A stretch of 64,000 nucleotides of DNA. Origin: Pagrus major. Lineage: Eukaryota > Chordata > Actinopteri > Spariformes > Sparidae. The DNA lies in contig NC_133230.1 in the NCBI RefSeq assembly GCF_040436345.1, positions 12,410,197 to 12,474,196 of the forward strand, given 5' to 3'. The position numbers were made by a program, and so were the translations under genes. The notes under the pieces are model-generated. The model did not search any database, had not been told where the DNA came from, and worked only from the letters and a program-made list of their open reading frames with translations. How positions within the stretch are numbered: position 1 is the stretch's first letter; every line of letters starts with the position of its first letter. Below are positions 1 to 12,420 of the stretch, one piece after another.

Positions 1-129
1 ATTTGCTGAACTTATAGAAGAGAAACTACAACAAAAATATCGATCTCATCACGCTAGTATCGATCCGATACCAATACTCACGTTGGTATCGATACTATCG
101 ATATTTGGATCGATCCGCCCACCCCTACT
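1..129. repeat. DNA-transposon-like terminal fragment at left edge
   Basis: This stretch is rich in ATCGAT words arranged as overlapping small palindromes and ends in CCCACCCCTACTA. Read on the minus strand it starts TAGTAGGGGTGGGCGG, the style of end seen in fish hAT-like non-autonomous elements. Only one end lies in the window, so family and length cannot be fixed. No coding sequence is visible in it. Confidence 0.35.
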
Positions 130-638
130 AATTTGCTAAAGCTAGCTGCGTTCAAACTCATACTTAGCATGAACGCTGCATATATGGGATGGTAACACAA
201 CTCTTAAAAAAAACGTTATTGTCATACAGTATTCAATTATTTAAGTGTCACTGAGGGTCCAGGTGGTGCTAATTATAACTAGCTTACTTAATGCACAGTT
301 TGGTATATAACTATAGCAATAAGTGCATTTTTGAGTTTGTTGTGAAAATGTTTTTGAAAGAAACCTCCTTTGAAAGTAGCCTTATTATTTAGGAAACAAA
401 ACTTTTTTGTATATATAATTTTTGAAAACGTGTGTTAAATGTTTATTGACTGCTGATGCAAATTCTCAATAATTCTCACTGCTTCATGTCATAGTAGCTC
501 TGTTGGACCTGTACCACGTCCGTCTGTGTTTACTGTGAAACTCAAGACTATAAATATGCTTCTGTGAAATCTAGCACATTTAACCATACTTGGCAAACTC
601 AGTCATTGTGATGTTTGCAATGTTTCTGCAGCAGTAGG
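130..638. other. Upstream flank of tekt2, no gene seen
   Basis: AT-rich sequence between the left-edge repeat and the tekt2 start codon. No open frame of note, no TATA box in a useful place and no clear X-box was found. The tekt2 promoter and any 5'UTR exon should lie here or just left of the window. Confidence 0.5.
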
Positions 639-3600
639 ATGTCTGCACTTCCTGCAAAGCCCGGCCTGCGCCACAGTGTGTCAGAGTGGTACAGCAACAA
701 CCACCAGCTGTCTGAGACAGCACAACATGAGCGACATGTTTCTACTGTGATCCGGCAGGAGGGGAGGTCACTACGCAACGAGACCAACTGTCAGGTGGGT
801 TCCTGTTTGTGAGGATACCTCCCAGAATGCTAACCAGACACACTCTTTTGTCAATCATTAACAATGATAGGGGAAGCAACTGATAAAACAGCATTTTAGT
901 GAAATAAAGGTCAGCGTAATAGCCTCAGCAAACACTTGTTTATTTTCCCTGCGTAAATCAAATTCATTCAGTGTAGTTCCACTCCAGGTTGAGAACCACT
1001 GCTCTACATGATGAAGTATTTTGTGTAATACCATGAATGGTCCGCACATTTCTTTATTCATCCACATTGTATCAACCAACCCGAGTCATTTTCTTGCTGT
1101 TTCTCTCTAGACTACCTGGGATGAGAGCGACACCTCTCGCAGGTTGTGTGACAGGGCCTGGGATGTTGCCAGGTATAAAGAGGCGTTAGAAGCCTGCGCA
1201 CAGAAAGTGGATCAAGAGATGGAGGCCCTGACCCTGGTGATTTGTCCAAAAACCTCTGAAACAACTGAGAGCTTGTCTCATTCAAGTGTCAGACTCATGT
1301 GTACCTTATACCTGTGTGTCCATGTTGTGTGTTGTGACAGTCTAAGGAGCAAACCGAGCAGGCCCTGGCTGCGACTGCTGTTCCCCTGGAAGTCAGCAGT
1401 GAATGCCTGACACTGAGGGACGGACGGCGAGGGTGCGAGCTTGTCGTTGACCCTGTAGACGAGCAGCTGAAAAAGGAAGTGGAGCTGATTGAAAGAGTGC
1501 AGCAAGTCCTGCAGCAGCACATCGACAAGTCCTTTGAGCAGCTGTGGTAAGGGGCATGATGATGAGATGTTGAGGTACTGTTTTCACTTTTTCTCTCTTG
1601 ACCTTTCTTTGTTCTTGCTCTCAGTGTTTTGCAGGAGGCTCGGCACCAGCTGACTGCTGACCTGCAGAACAAGATGGACGCCCTGGACATTGATATGTCC
1701 TGCCTGTCACTTACAATAAAGTCACCTCAGATCTCCCTGAAGACCAACCCAACTCGCATACCTTCAGGGTTTTTAAAATTCAAATAATTTAAACCATTTT
1801 GCATCATATATACTATTGTAATCCATTAAACAGAATCAGTAAAATAATGTTTCCTTTGTTGTAGCTCTTCAACCCCCCAGGAGTGGGTCCAGTTCAGCCA
1901 GTATAACATGGCTAATGCCCAGGAGGCCATGCAGTTGTCTCATCAAATGAGGGAGGAGATGAGTCTCACCAGAGCCCAGGTGTGTTTATGATGCAACTAC
2001 ACCTGCATGTGCAGTATTTGTAGTGTAAATATATGTCACACAAGTTGCAGATATGCTAGTTTTGCATTTGTAGGGTCCTTTATTGCAAATCCCAACAATA
2101 TGACAACCTAACTCCTTCAGCAGAAAACATTTAGAGAATCATTTTGCTCAGGACTGAATGACACACAAATATCAAAGCAGAGAATATTAAAGGATATTTT
2201 AATTAATGTTTCCCGCTTAGGTTTTCCTAAATTAATATACAAATCTTGCTCTGTGTGTAATACTGCACATGTGCAATGAATCCCTTCTCTGTTCTGTATT
2301 TCTTAGCTGCAGAATGAGTTGGACACTCAGCGAAGGGCTACAGAGTTTGCTCTTCGTAAACGTAATCACCATGAAGAGCAGGCCTGCGATGAGCTGGAGT
2401 GGCAGATTAAAAATGTAAGATTCCTAATAGCTTATAATATCAGGTATTTATCTTTCTAACTGCAGGTTTCATGTTTTAGAGTTTTTGATGATGATTCTGA
2501 TTCTGACTGTCTGTATATCTGCCTGTAGACCGAAGATGAAATGGCAGAAATGGAGAGTGACATTCACGGGCTGGATGCAGATATGCAGGCGAAGACGGCC
2601 TCACTGAAACTGGCTCACACCCGACTGGAGAACAGGACCAACAGACCTGGCATGGACCTGTGCAGAGACGAGGTTTAAATGAATACAGAATATTAGCAGT
2701 AGCAGAGGAAATAACAGCAGCTGTTAGGTCAGGTCATCTCACTAGGTTTATTGTTGCTTTAATGTTTTAAAAAATGTTCAGAGGCTTCATCCTGATTTAT
2801 ATTTTTCTTCCTGTTTGTTTTCAGGTGCAGTACGGCCTCGTCAATGAAGTCCATCAGCTGGAGGCCACCATCACGGCTCTGAAACAGAAGCTTTCTGAGG
2901 CTCAGTGAGTCAGAAGTTTGTTACTATGATCACCAAGTGGAGCTGATAGATTATCCATAATTTTATTTACCTGTTCCTCAGCAATAAAGTATATTATAGA
3001 GAAGCATATGCAGGGAAGTCAATCATAAAAATACACATTTAGGAATACTGTCTTCACTCTAGTATGTTCTGTACATAGTGATATTTTAACCCAGATAATT
3101 AAATGGATAGAAAGCCACAGAATTAAATATAAGAAATGTTGCAAAATAAAGAATAAGGGCCTACAGATCTTAAAGATTAATTCTAGTATTTTTGAACCAA
3201 AGCCTTGTGTTTACATATTTTGGTGTCTAAATGACTAATAGGTTCAAAGAGTTTCAGAATTGCTCCAGCAGATATGTTCAAAATAAATCCTTAATTCACT
3301 CATATAGATGTGAAAATATTCTGCTCGCGTTGTTTTCCCAGCTGCCAGTTCTGATGTCAGCTCTCCGTCTAGCTTCTCTACTGATATTTTCACATCAAAC
3401 TCTAAGAATTAAGGTTTCATTTCGAACAAACCAGAGTTGGTGATTGTTGGAACAGAGGAAAACAAACCAAGATCATTTAAGTGAGTTTTATTTTGTTTCC
3501 GTCAAATAAAGCGTTTTTTAATGATCTGCAAGGTAAAATTCTTGTTTTTTTCAAAGGAGTCTGGTTTCTTTGAGGAGAACGATATAACGACTTTTTCTGG

Positions 3601-4046
3601 TTAAACAAAAAGGATCTTACTCTAATAAAATTGCTCTATCTTTGTAGAAATATTTTCCATTATGTTGTCAGACACAAAAAGGCCTGTTAGAGGCAAAAAT
3701 AAGAAATTTAAGTGGGTGTAACACTACTTTGACACGCTCGGTTGCCCCTTTTGTTTGTCCAGGTTTTAAAATACCTGAACTACCCTTCAATTAACAAGTA
3801 AAAGGAAAGAAATCACTCTAAAACTTTCATCCCTCACTCAGGCACTCTCTGCAGAAGATGAAGCTCCATCACTCACGCATGCTGCAGGACCTTTCCAGAA
3901 AACAGGAAGCTCTGTCTCTGGAGCAGCGAAGCATTAACACTCGCGGCCGCCTCACATCCACCTCCTGCACTGATAAAACCCCGGTGCTGCTGGTTCCACT
4001 CACAAACTCCAGCGGGAGGAGCAACCTGCAGCTGCTGGCTCAGTAA
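639..4046 (+). CDS. tekt2: Tektin-2, complete nine-exon gene
   Basis: Tektin-2 is a coiled-coil filament protein inside the doublet microtubules of cilia and sperm flagella. Coding exons: 639-794, 1111-1236, 1341-1546, 1625-1768, 1865-1979, 2307-2414, 2529-2672, 2825-2904 and 3842-4046. All junctions are GT-AG and phases join without a break, giving 427 aa against about 430 in human TEKT2. The start reads MSALPAKPGLRHSVSEWYSN, matching the family N-terminus (Trp then Asn-rich stretch); the conserved NETN stretch closes exon 1. The tektin signature, RPNVELCRD in most family members, appears as RPGMDLCRD near the end of exon 7 and is followed in exon 8 by the conserved VQYG and EVHQLEATI. Most of the chain is heptad-like coiled coil. 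Intron 8 (about 940 bp) carries a foldback repeat. ATTAAA at 4419-4424 is a likely poly(A) signal. The assignment is firm; the first exon could be preceded by a noncoding one. Confidence 0.95.
3180..3690. repeat. Foldback (inverted-repeat) element, copy 1, in tekt2 intron 8
   Basis: Shares many blocks with the larger copy at about 28960-29790, including ACATATTTTGGTGT, AAATAAATCCTTAA, AACCAGAGTTG, GAGTTTTATTTTGTTTC and CTGGTTAAACAA. An internal inverted repeat is visible: GATGTGAAAATATT near 3310 pairs with GATATTTTCACATC near 3385. The left arm is shorter than in copy 2, so this is an internally deleted copy. No coding potential; probably a non-autonomous DNA element. Confidence 0.6.
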
Positions 4047-6929
4047 GATGACGACATCCAGTTTTTGAAGGGAAGGGACATAACTCAAATACATTCGGAT
4101 TTGTAATTTTTAGCTTTGACTTCTGCAGCCATCAATAAGCACTTGACATGCCACTTAAAGGTTCTGCCCCGTCAGTTCTGAAGTCTTGAATTAATTATCC
4201 CCATTAGTGCTCGAGAACAAAAATCCTTTTCTGTAATTTGTTTATGTATTTCACAAAATTTGTCAATCTCTTGCAAAAATAGTCTCCTGACCTGTCGAGA
4301 TCGTCTTTTGTGTTGTTGATTTGTTTTGATTTGTGTTGTGTTAAATTACTTTACCTACAGTATGTGTGGTTAACTTCAAAAAAAAAATCCAAATCCTGTT
4401 CGTGTTCCTCTAGTCTCAATTAAACATTCAGTCATGACAGTATTTGTGGCCTGTGAGTGTATTTATGCATTTAAGGTTGCTTCTTTAAGAATTTAAAAAC
4501 AGTTCACCAGTGCTCACGTTCATGTCTGGTAAGGTCATTATTTTTATCGCCCATTAGCTTTAACGGCTTTGTTTGGCCTTGTCATATTGTTTGACCAACT
4601 GATGCTGTTTGGAGCATGAAGACGGTGATAATGATGTGAACTTTGACTCATACAGTATGCGCGGTTTAGATAAAAAATCTGGTAAACAGGCACTAAACAT
4701 GATCCCTCAGACAATAAACCCCCATAACTCTCTCACCTGCCTCAGTTGTAAAGTCTTCAAATAGATGTGTTTGTTTGAGTTGCTACAGGATTTAGACGGG
4801 AGAGAAAGATGTGTTTTCTGAGAAATATTTGGTCCATTTCTCCTCTCTGTCAAAGAAAATAGATTAATTTTCTGTTTGGAATAATCAGAATATCATATGT
4901 AACAACAGCTGCAGTAAATCCGAATACAGTCGTTATTTGTTGGGAATGAGACTCAAACATCCATGCCGCACCGCTCCATTTGATTTGCTTTTCCATCACC
5001 AGTTTTATTTAGTTGAGCTGAGCCGCAGCAGTGATGGACCTGCTCTGGAGTAGGACCAAGCCGTGCCCACCCCGCCTCCAAGCGGGCTGTGGTGACGTCT
5101 TGCGAATGCGGCCAACCCATAACAAGCAGCAGTCTCCCCCTCAAACAAGTGTGTGTTGTAAATCGATACTCAACTCATGTCTGTGCAGGAAACCTGAGAG
5201 AAAGACATTTTTTAAAAGTCTGTTCAGCTCTCAGTACTTCTGCTGCTTCTAACTTCGTTCGTCGTGTTCACTTTCAGCTGTTTAGGGAGTCATGTTTAGT
5301 TACTGCTGGTGAAAACGCAGTGTTTCCTGTAATGCTGCTTCATAATAAATGGTTTTAAATGACCAAATAAAAGCAGTGATTCTTCAACAGCACTGTGGGG
5401 ATTGGGACAAGCGCATCACTGGTAGCCCAGTTGTGGTGGAAACGCAAATCCCTGCTGCGTAGGGCTGCAGTGCTGAGTCAAACTGAGTGGAGCCAGGCCG
5501 GCAGATGTGATGGAAAAACAGCATTAGTGTTGTTTTTGTTGCAGGCAGCCGATATCAGAGAAGAAGTATTAAAAACCTCAGTACACTATCTGCTTAGCGC
5601 CTAATGGGGCACAGACACAGTTAGTGACTAGCTGGTGAAGACAGTGGAGCATTAAGCAGCTAAAGAGTAAGATATTTTTCCCTCAGGAGGTGGTGGAGAC
5701 CAAAAACAGAGCTAAAAGAGAGTGAATATTTGATTTTTATTCATCAGGCGTTTACAACTTGTTTCTGATGCCCCCAAGTGGCCAAAAAAATCAGTTATTT
5801 TGACAAATATATTATTAATATTTTCAATATTAGCTAAATTAATTATTGAGAGCATCAAATCTGTGTTCCTAAAAGCTACAGTTAGTTGGCCTTCGTGTGG
5901 GAAATACCCACTGCAATCTCCTGAGGCTGCTGGAAAAAAAACAGAAAAAATAAGAGGTGAATGAAGGCTGTCAATTTCACTTCAACTAATAAACGAGGTA
6001 AATATACAGTCAATACTTAGCAAACATTCATTTCAAGATATCAGAGGAGTACCGCCACACACACACATTTGTTTTGAACAGCGGATCAATAGACTAGTCA
6101 AACAGATAGCAGCCATGTTTTGACCTGCTGCAGGTCGTGTCTTGGAAAAACATTTCTTGGTATCCATCATTCTGCTCCAATAAAATGCCTCTGCAACAAA
6201 TCACAGTGATTTTCTGCTCCATTTTCTTCACCTAAAGCCGTTTGCATGGCACGCCCACTCTCCTCTCACACATACACACACGCTTAATAACTGATTCTCC
6301 GCCATAAAACTGTGAGAAGTGCCACAAACAAGCCCAACCCATCCTGTCCTCGCATCGACCATCAACTTCATCGCATTTATGACTTTACAGCCCGGCCCTC
6401 CAGTTCATTTAGACAGACCTCGGCTTTGAGCGGACGGCCATGTGCTTCCTGACACGCTGAATTATTCTGAATCATTTCACTTAAGGGCCCAGATGCTACC
6501 TGTCTGTAGCCCTCCACCGAGAGGGCAATTAAGGCAGCCTGGTGCCTGCTAAATGCCCCCCTGCTTCTGCATGAGCGGATGCATCTCCTTATCGGTCATG
6601 ATGTCGTGTGCACCTCGCCCCCTTCGTGCCCATATACATCAGCACATTTGTGGCCACCGCCTCTTTTTTTTTTTTTTTGCTGTCACTTGTCTCAGAGCTG
6701 AGTGCGGACATGACGAAGGGACAAACCTCGCACCACAGCGGCTCCTTTACCAGCTTGGAAACGGACATTACTGCCACAAAGAGAGAGGATTCGAGGACGA
6801 TGATCCACCAAACTGTTTGTCAAATAATCTGTTCCCTATCAGCTTGAGTTTGCTTAAAGATTCATCCTTGTCATGGTAAACTGGAGGCAGCGCTACCTAC
6901 TTCTTGGACTCCCATCCTAAACGAAAGAG
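4047..6929. other. tekt2 3' flank and intergenic spacer
   Basis: Contains the tekt2 3'UTR (ATTAAA at 4419-4424) and the spacer before the first fatty acid receptor gene. The small open frames here lack homology and splice logic. A T-run lies at 6664-6679. The 5'UTR of the downstream receptor probably comes from the last few hundred bases, perhaps through a noncoding exon, but I cannot place it. Confidence 0.5.
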
Positions 6930-8012
6930 ATGGCTGTGGCTTACCAAGATTGCTTTGCTCTCTTTGTCTACACCTTCACCTTTCTGCTCGGCCTTCCCGC
7001 CAACCTGCTCGTCCTGTTTGTGTACGTGCGCAAGGCCCGCAAGCATGGTGCCACACCCAACGCGGTCTACGCCCTCAACCTGTGTGCATCCAACCTGGCG
7101 CTTGTGGCCTGGCTGCCCGTCAAGACGATGGAGACTTTGCTTAAGGGCTGGAGGCTGCCAGCACCCATCTGCCTCGTCTACAACTTCTTCCTCTTCTCCT
7201 CACTGTATGGCAGCTGTCTCTTCATCACAGCTGTGACAGTGGGGCGCTACCTCAGCATCGCATTCCCAATCATCTACAAGAGGTACCGCCGCGCTCGACT
7301 CTCCTGCTTCATCAGTGCTGCCTTGTGGGTCTTGGTGTTCCTCCACCTCAGTTTTGCTCTGATGGCTGAAGGAGGAGGTAACTTTGTCTCCGCTAAGGGC
7401 GACAACGTAGTCTGCTACAACCAGTTCAACGCCTCCCAGCTGCAGGTTCTGCTGCCTCTACGCCTGGAGATGGCTGTCATGTTGTTTATTTTGCCTCTTA
7501 TCGTGACGTCCTTCTGCACGCTACGCTGTGTCACCCTGGTGTGGCACTCAAATTTGCGCCCTGTGGGAAAAAGAAGAGTCCTGACTGTTGCACTCGCCAC
7601 GCTGGCTGTGTTTGTGGTGTGCCACACACCCTACAACGCCTCACACATCGTGGGGTTTGTGCTAGGGGAGAGTGTTTGGTGGAGGACGTACGCTATGCTG
7701 ACGAGCGCCTTTAATGTTTTCCTGGAGCCTGTCGTCATGTTGATGCTGTCGCCAGCCGTGTCGAGGGGAATCATGGGTAGAATCTGCGGACGGCAGAGCC
7801 AGTTCAGCCACATTGAGGGACTTCAGCATCGATTCAGTAGCGTAAATGGTGTTGCAAAGGTAAAGGCACCGCCTTCACTATCTGAGAGGAGCCAGGCGGG
7901 CGCAGAGGGGACGAAAGTAAGTCAGGAGTCTCCACAGCGGGTGGAGACTTCAGGTAATCGTGACAAATCCAAAAGGAGAAACAGAGATGTGGACTCGAGT
8001 CAACCCAAGTGA
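6930..8012 (+). CDS. Free fatty acid receptor, FFAR1-like class A GPCR
   Basis: A single-exon 360 aa seven-helix receptor of the FFAR1/2/3 family, which binds free carboxylates and signals through G proteins at the plasma membrane. Seen in the sequence: TPNAVYALNL in TM2, matching human FFAR1 better than FFAR2/3; the disulfide pair Cys81-Cys162; a GRY triplet (Gly105-Arg106-Tyr107) in place of DRY, also as in FFAR1; His139 in TM4; Arg178 in TM5 (LLPLRLEM); PYNASH with His239 in TM6; and Arg252 at the top of TM7. These basic residues form the carboxylate-binding site in the family. An N-glycosylation site lies at Asn167. The NPxxY region is degenerate (EPVVM). The tail of about 75 residues is long, basic and Ser-rich. 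The start codon context (AAAGAGATGG) is acceptable and TM1 follows at once. AATAAA lies at 8047-8052. Family is certain; orthology to FFAR1 rather than another subtype is likely but not proven. Confidence 0.88.
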   Translation: MAVAYQDCFALFVYTFTFLLGLPANLLVLFVYVRKARKHGATPNAVYALNLCASNLALVAWLPVKTMETLLKGWRLPAPICLVYNFFLFSSLYGSCLFITAVTVGRYLSIAFPIIYKRYRRARLSCFISAALWVLVFLHLSFALMAEGGGNFVSAKGDNVVCYNQFNASQLQVLLPLRLEMAVMLFILPLIVTSFCTLRCVTLVWHSNLRPVGKRRVLTVALATLAVFVVCHTPYNASHIVGFVLGESVWWRTYAMLTSAFNVFLEPVVMLMLSPAVSRGIMGRICGRQSQFSHIEGLQHRFSSVNGVAKVKAPPSLSERSQAGAEGTKVSQESPQRVETSGNRDKSKRRNRDVDSSQPK

Positions 8013-10640
8013 CTGTGTAGATGACTTGCAACTTGTCATGACAGAAAATAAAGACTCGAGGTTAAAGACTTGGGATTGACTTACCTTAACTAAGGTCTCT
8101 TGACAAAAAATCACATTGGACTTGCTTGAGACTTGGACCAAATTACTTGGTTAACATGTCTGAGAAATAGGATAAATCATTCATGGACAGACTGGTTGAA
8201 GCTGTTTGTGTATGCCCCAGAAAAACACACCACCCCTGTTATCTGCCTCAGATTCAGTTTACCTTCAATCGATTTAATGTCTCTGTGTCAGAATGGCTTC
8301 ATCAAAGCTACATCACACTGTGTCATCAGCTCACAACTTCCTTTTTTTTCTTCAGATCAAATGTTTCTAAAGAAAAAGGATGATTTTGAAATGTATCTCA
8401 TGTTGTATCAATATTCTTGCTGATGATAAAGTGACACATTATGCTTTTTTTTCTTGTATTTCACACACTTGGACTATTAGCAGACCTGGACATCCATGTG
8501 TTTGGCCAAGGAAACTGAAAAAGTGTTCTTTGTCAGACTCCTTAATTCACTCTGAAAACAGTGAGTTGTGAGCGTCATCGGTTGTAAATGGCTCCATCTG
8601 GTGTCTGTTGGCTTCCCTTTAAAGCTGTAACAAGGGAATCACTTCAAATATGTCATGTTCTCTTCTGAAAAGTGTTTCAAATCCAGTGGACCTGTGAGCA
8701 GACCTTTCCAACGGCAAATATTTTGACTTTCAGCTAATAAAATGGTTGTCTTGGCTCACCAAACTGGAACAGATGTTATTCGTTGCACACGTGCTAAACT
8801 ACTGAGGAATAAAGGTTTCTCACCTATAAGTTTGAGATTCATTTTCCATTTTGATAACATGATTGTGCATTATTTGATTGGTTGCTGAACATGTTAATTA
8901 CTTTTCTCAGTTTAGTCTGTTTACTAGTAAAATGTTCTAAAATGTCCTTCAAAATAAAGTGTGATGTTTACAAGTGCATTGTGTATTCTGTCTGTTTTCT
9001 TTAAAGAATAAAAAAAAACAAATGTTAAAATACTTTTAATGAATATTTGTAGTTGTATTACAACATACACCTGCATTCAGCTGGAAGATGAAGTCATGAT
9101 ACCAAAAATAAAAGAGTTTTTGAACTAAAAAAGTGTGAAAAGTTCCAGTAAAGATAAACGTAATGATTGAATGTTTGCGCTCATGATTTTTCCACAAAAT
9201 TTCAGCAGCATCAACAATGTTAAATAGTTTTCTCATGAATTATCTGTCTTGAATTGTATATATAAGTATAAACTCTACAAGCCAAATTAAAAATTAAAAG
9301 TTTTTGCACAAAATATCCACAAAATACTCAATATGCAGGATTCCTGGGTGACTGAAATGAAAGATGTTTTTTTTTGCAATTTTCAGAATCAAATTATATC
9401 GAGATACAGTGTATATTGTTCTTATGCTTGACTCAGCTATAAAAAGCCAATTTTTCAAGTTGAATGAAAGATCTATATCTTTACTGGTGAGCTTATCAGT
9501 TTTATACGTCACATTCGCTGAATGATTAATCACATGGCTGCCAGAGGGCATAAAATGATGCCCGCTCCTTTAGACACACACTAAATGCTACTTGTACTGA
9601 AGATGAACCCTGACTGAATATAAGAGGCCTTGTTGTCCATCCAACATGTATTTTTTTGGCTTCAGTAGGCTTCTGTATAATTAAAGTAGTCATTAGACTG
9701 AACCAAACTGGTTCAAAGTCTCAACTTTTTACCCACACTGTGAGTCTGGTACTGGCCGCTCTGTGTCACATCCTGGGCCGATGTCACGAAGTCTGCAAAT
9801 TGCCGTCATAGTGACGAAACGTAGCCGCTCAGCAATTCCAAAAGGGCTTAGCGTTCATGAGTACCATGTCACCTGTAAAACAATCAATCATGAGACTTAA
9901 CTGTCTTGTAAACAACTTATTGGATAATTCCCTAGAGACTTGTAATTTCTGTGGAGCCTTACGTTTAAAAAAAATAAAAAAACGCAAACAAAGCACTCAA
10001 TGGGACGAAAAATACAGAAGAGGCAAGACTATTATGCTGACATGTCTTTAAAAACAGAAAAGTCAGGAAGTGGTGCATTTATTTCACAGTTTCTAGTTAC
10101 TTTTCAGATTTGGATTTTACTTAAAAAAACAAAGGCTTTATTACTAATGCTTTCATTATTGAACTAGCCCAATTTTGAATGCAGGACGTATTAATACTAT
10201 TTAAATGGATTGGTATTACTGCATTAACTTAAGTAAATGATTGAATTACTTCTTGCACTGAACATGTAACAAAACTAAATCTTTAACACAATTTACAATA
10301 TTTTCAAGGGTAGACGTGCTGAAACATGGACTAATCTGGAGGAAGCCCACTTCAACAATAACATGTCAAAATCAAAAAGGTGATGAGGAGAAAAAAATAC
10401 AAAAAATGCAGAGTGAAAATCAAACATGAAATTTTATTGAATCACATTTTTGAGATTAAAACAGGTTGGTCTCCTCGTGTTTGGAAGACAAAGATAAACG
10501 CACTGAATGGGTATTGGGCTACTGTATTTACACACTTGCGCGTGAACCACTTTGTAAACATGTGTGTGGTCTTTATGTGTCTCTAATGTTCAACCTGCAC
10601 CCGTGCAGATCAGCCAGACGTCATTTGGCACCGAGCTGCA
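8013..10640. other. Intergenic: 3' end of FFAR1-like gene and spacer
   Basis: Holds several AATAAA signals after the receptor (the first at 8047, others near 8740, 8810 and 8955), so alternative 3' ends are possible. Beyond about 9000 the sequence is AT-rich with no gene, RNA gene or clear repeat boundary that I can support. Confidence 0.5.
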
Positions 10641-10676
10641 GAGTGCTCCCAGGTTTGTCGTCCATCAGATAGACGG

Positions 10677-10832
10677 TATAAAAACGGGGCTGGTGGGAGG
10701 TGCTGTGATACAAACTGACTGACTGACTGACCACAGTGGAGCTGAGTGGATCCACAGGCTGCAGACTGAACCCATCTGTGACTGAGCCTGAGACCAACTG
10801 GAAATCATGTCAGTAGTGTTAACAGATCACAG
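10677..10832 (+). promoter_or_regulatory. TATA promoter and candidate noncoding first exon of FFAR2/3-like gene
   Basis: TATAAAAA at 10677-10684 lies in a GC-richer patch, followed by (ACTG)n and a transcript-like stretch ending in a good donor (CACAG|GTAGGT, GT at 10833). A short ATG frame starts at 10807 (MSVVLTDH). Joined to the acceptor at 13612/13613 it stops two codons later, so it would be a short upstream ORF rather than a receptor N-terminus. A second candidate leader exon with donor TGAG|GTGAGT ends at 11844. Linkage to the receptor is inferred from strand, position and spare splice sites. Confidence 0.45.
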
Positions 10833-11719
10833 GTAGGTCAGCTGATTTGAATTTATTTTTATTTCTATTTTTTTTGTGTATCAGTGTTTTTGTAAATTGC
10901 CCAAACTTACAACTTATTGTCAATTATTTATTTGTTTATTTATTTTGATTTGGTCAGGATTATTTTACATTACGTGTATAATTTTGTCTCCTTTGATATA
11001 TTAAGTTGTATACCCCCTGAATGGTAGCCTATAATTGGTTTATACAGTGAATTGTCAAAATTTCTTAACAAAACTCTGAAACTTTATTCAACAATTGTCA
11101 AAATGTGCAAAAGTAGCATGAAATTGGATTCAGTTAAGTATCTTTTATTTGTGCTTAAGCACTTTTACAGCTTCCTTGGTTATTTACAATTGTGGTATCT
11201 TTATTTTATTTTTAATGCAGAACCGCCATTAACAAAATACGTGTTTTTAGCTACAGAAATTGATTATGTTGCATTTATAAAAAGACATACCCTCACAAGT
11301 GATGAAGGCAGCAGGAGTTAATCTCAAACTCATCTGTAAATAAAACCAACAAAGGAAGGTGTCACTTCCCCTTTATAGTCACTTCATATTTCTTTAAACA
11401 TGGTTGTGAAAACAAAATAAAAGTTGCAATTCTTCAGAGGCAATCTGGAGAGAGCACCTGAGCTCTCTGCCCTCTGGTGGGCACAGCAGACAGATTCAAT
11501 CTGCCTCTTTTATGAGCTTGAACTGACGCAGCCTCTGCCCTCCACTTTGTCACTGTCCGGACCTTTCACACGAAAAGTTGTTACATCACGGCGAGCTTCT
11601 GAGTGGTTGCTGGGAGATGATGTTTGGACAGAGCGGACAACAAAGATTGCTTCCAGAGGCTTATTAAATTTCCCCTATTGAGCGCGAGATAGCAGTTATT
11701 CAGTAGGACGTGTTATTAA

Positions 11720-11844
11720 GTGCAGTCTTCTGATCTGATCAAACAGTCTGCTGCCGGGAGGCGAAGCATGCTGCCAGAGCGCTTCAGCATCAGAGAGGAC
11801 AGACGCACAGTGATGGAGAGCCGGGTCGGATGAGATTTACTGAG
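11720..11844 (+). other. Candidate alternative 5'UTR exon of FFAR2/3-like gene
   Basis: A GC-richer island in AT-rich surroundings, ending in a strong donor (TGAG|GTGAGT). It contains a short open frame from 11768 that stops before the donor, so it would be noncoding leader. It lies on the plus strand 1.8 kb ahead of the acceptor at 13612/13613. Support is circumstantial. Confidence 0.3.
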
Positions 11845-11916
11845 GTGAGTTTGTCACATATTTATTTCTTTTCAGCAGCATAGATGGGATTTATTGACCG
11901 TATGTAACGTTTCAAG

Positions 11917-12420
11917 TGGTGGAAGAAATATTCAAAACTTTTGTTCATTAAAAGGGACAAAACCACAGTGTAGAAATTCTCTAAGACAAGTAAAAGTCTT
12001 TCATTCAAGTGCATGAGCATCAAAATATACTTACAGTACAAAAAAGTAATCAAAAGTACCTATATTGCAGAAAAAACCTATCTCATAATAATGTAAAATA
12101 TACAGTTGAATTCTAATTATTGATGTATTAATACAAACATCACAATAATGTTGCACCGGTGAAAGCTGGAGCTATTTTTTTAACTGTATGCTGCCGGGTA
12201 ACTTCTGCTTATTTCACCCTGGGAATCATTTTATCTTATCCATAATATTAAATCATTTAATAATAATATTTGTTGATTATATTTTGTATTATTCATCTGA
12301 ATCTGCAAAGTAACTCGAGTTATCAAACAGATTTAGTGGTACTCATGTACAATACTGACTCTGAAATGCCGGGGAGTAGAAGTGCATAAAACTTGAATTG
12401 TTTTCTCATTTTTTAAATTA
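11917..12420. repeat. Dispersed fish repeat of the AAGTAC-rich type
   Basis: Carries the run of AAGTAAAAGTC, TCAAAAGTACC and, near the far end, CTGAATCTGCAAAGTAACT and CTCTGAAATGCCGGGGAGTAGAAGT, the pattern of a common teleost element. Relatives lie at about 35866-36470, 41513-41600, 48690-48760 and 55190-55335 in this window. No coding sequence. Confidence 0.5.
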
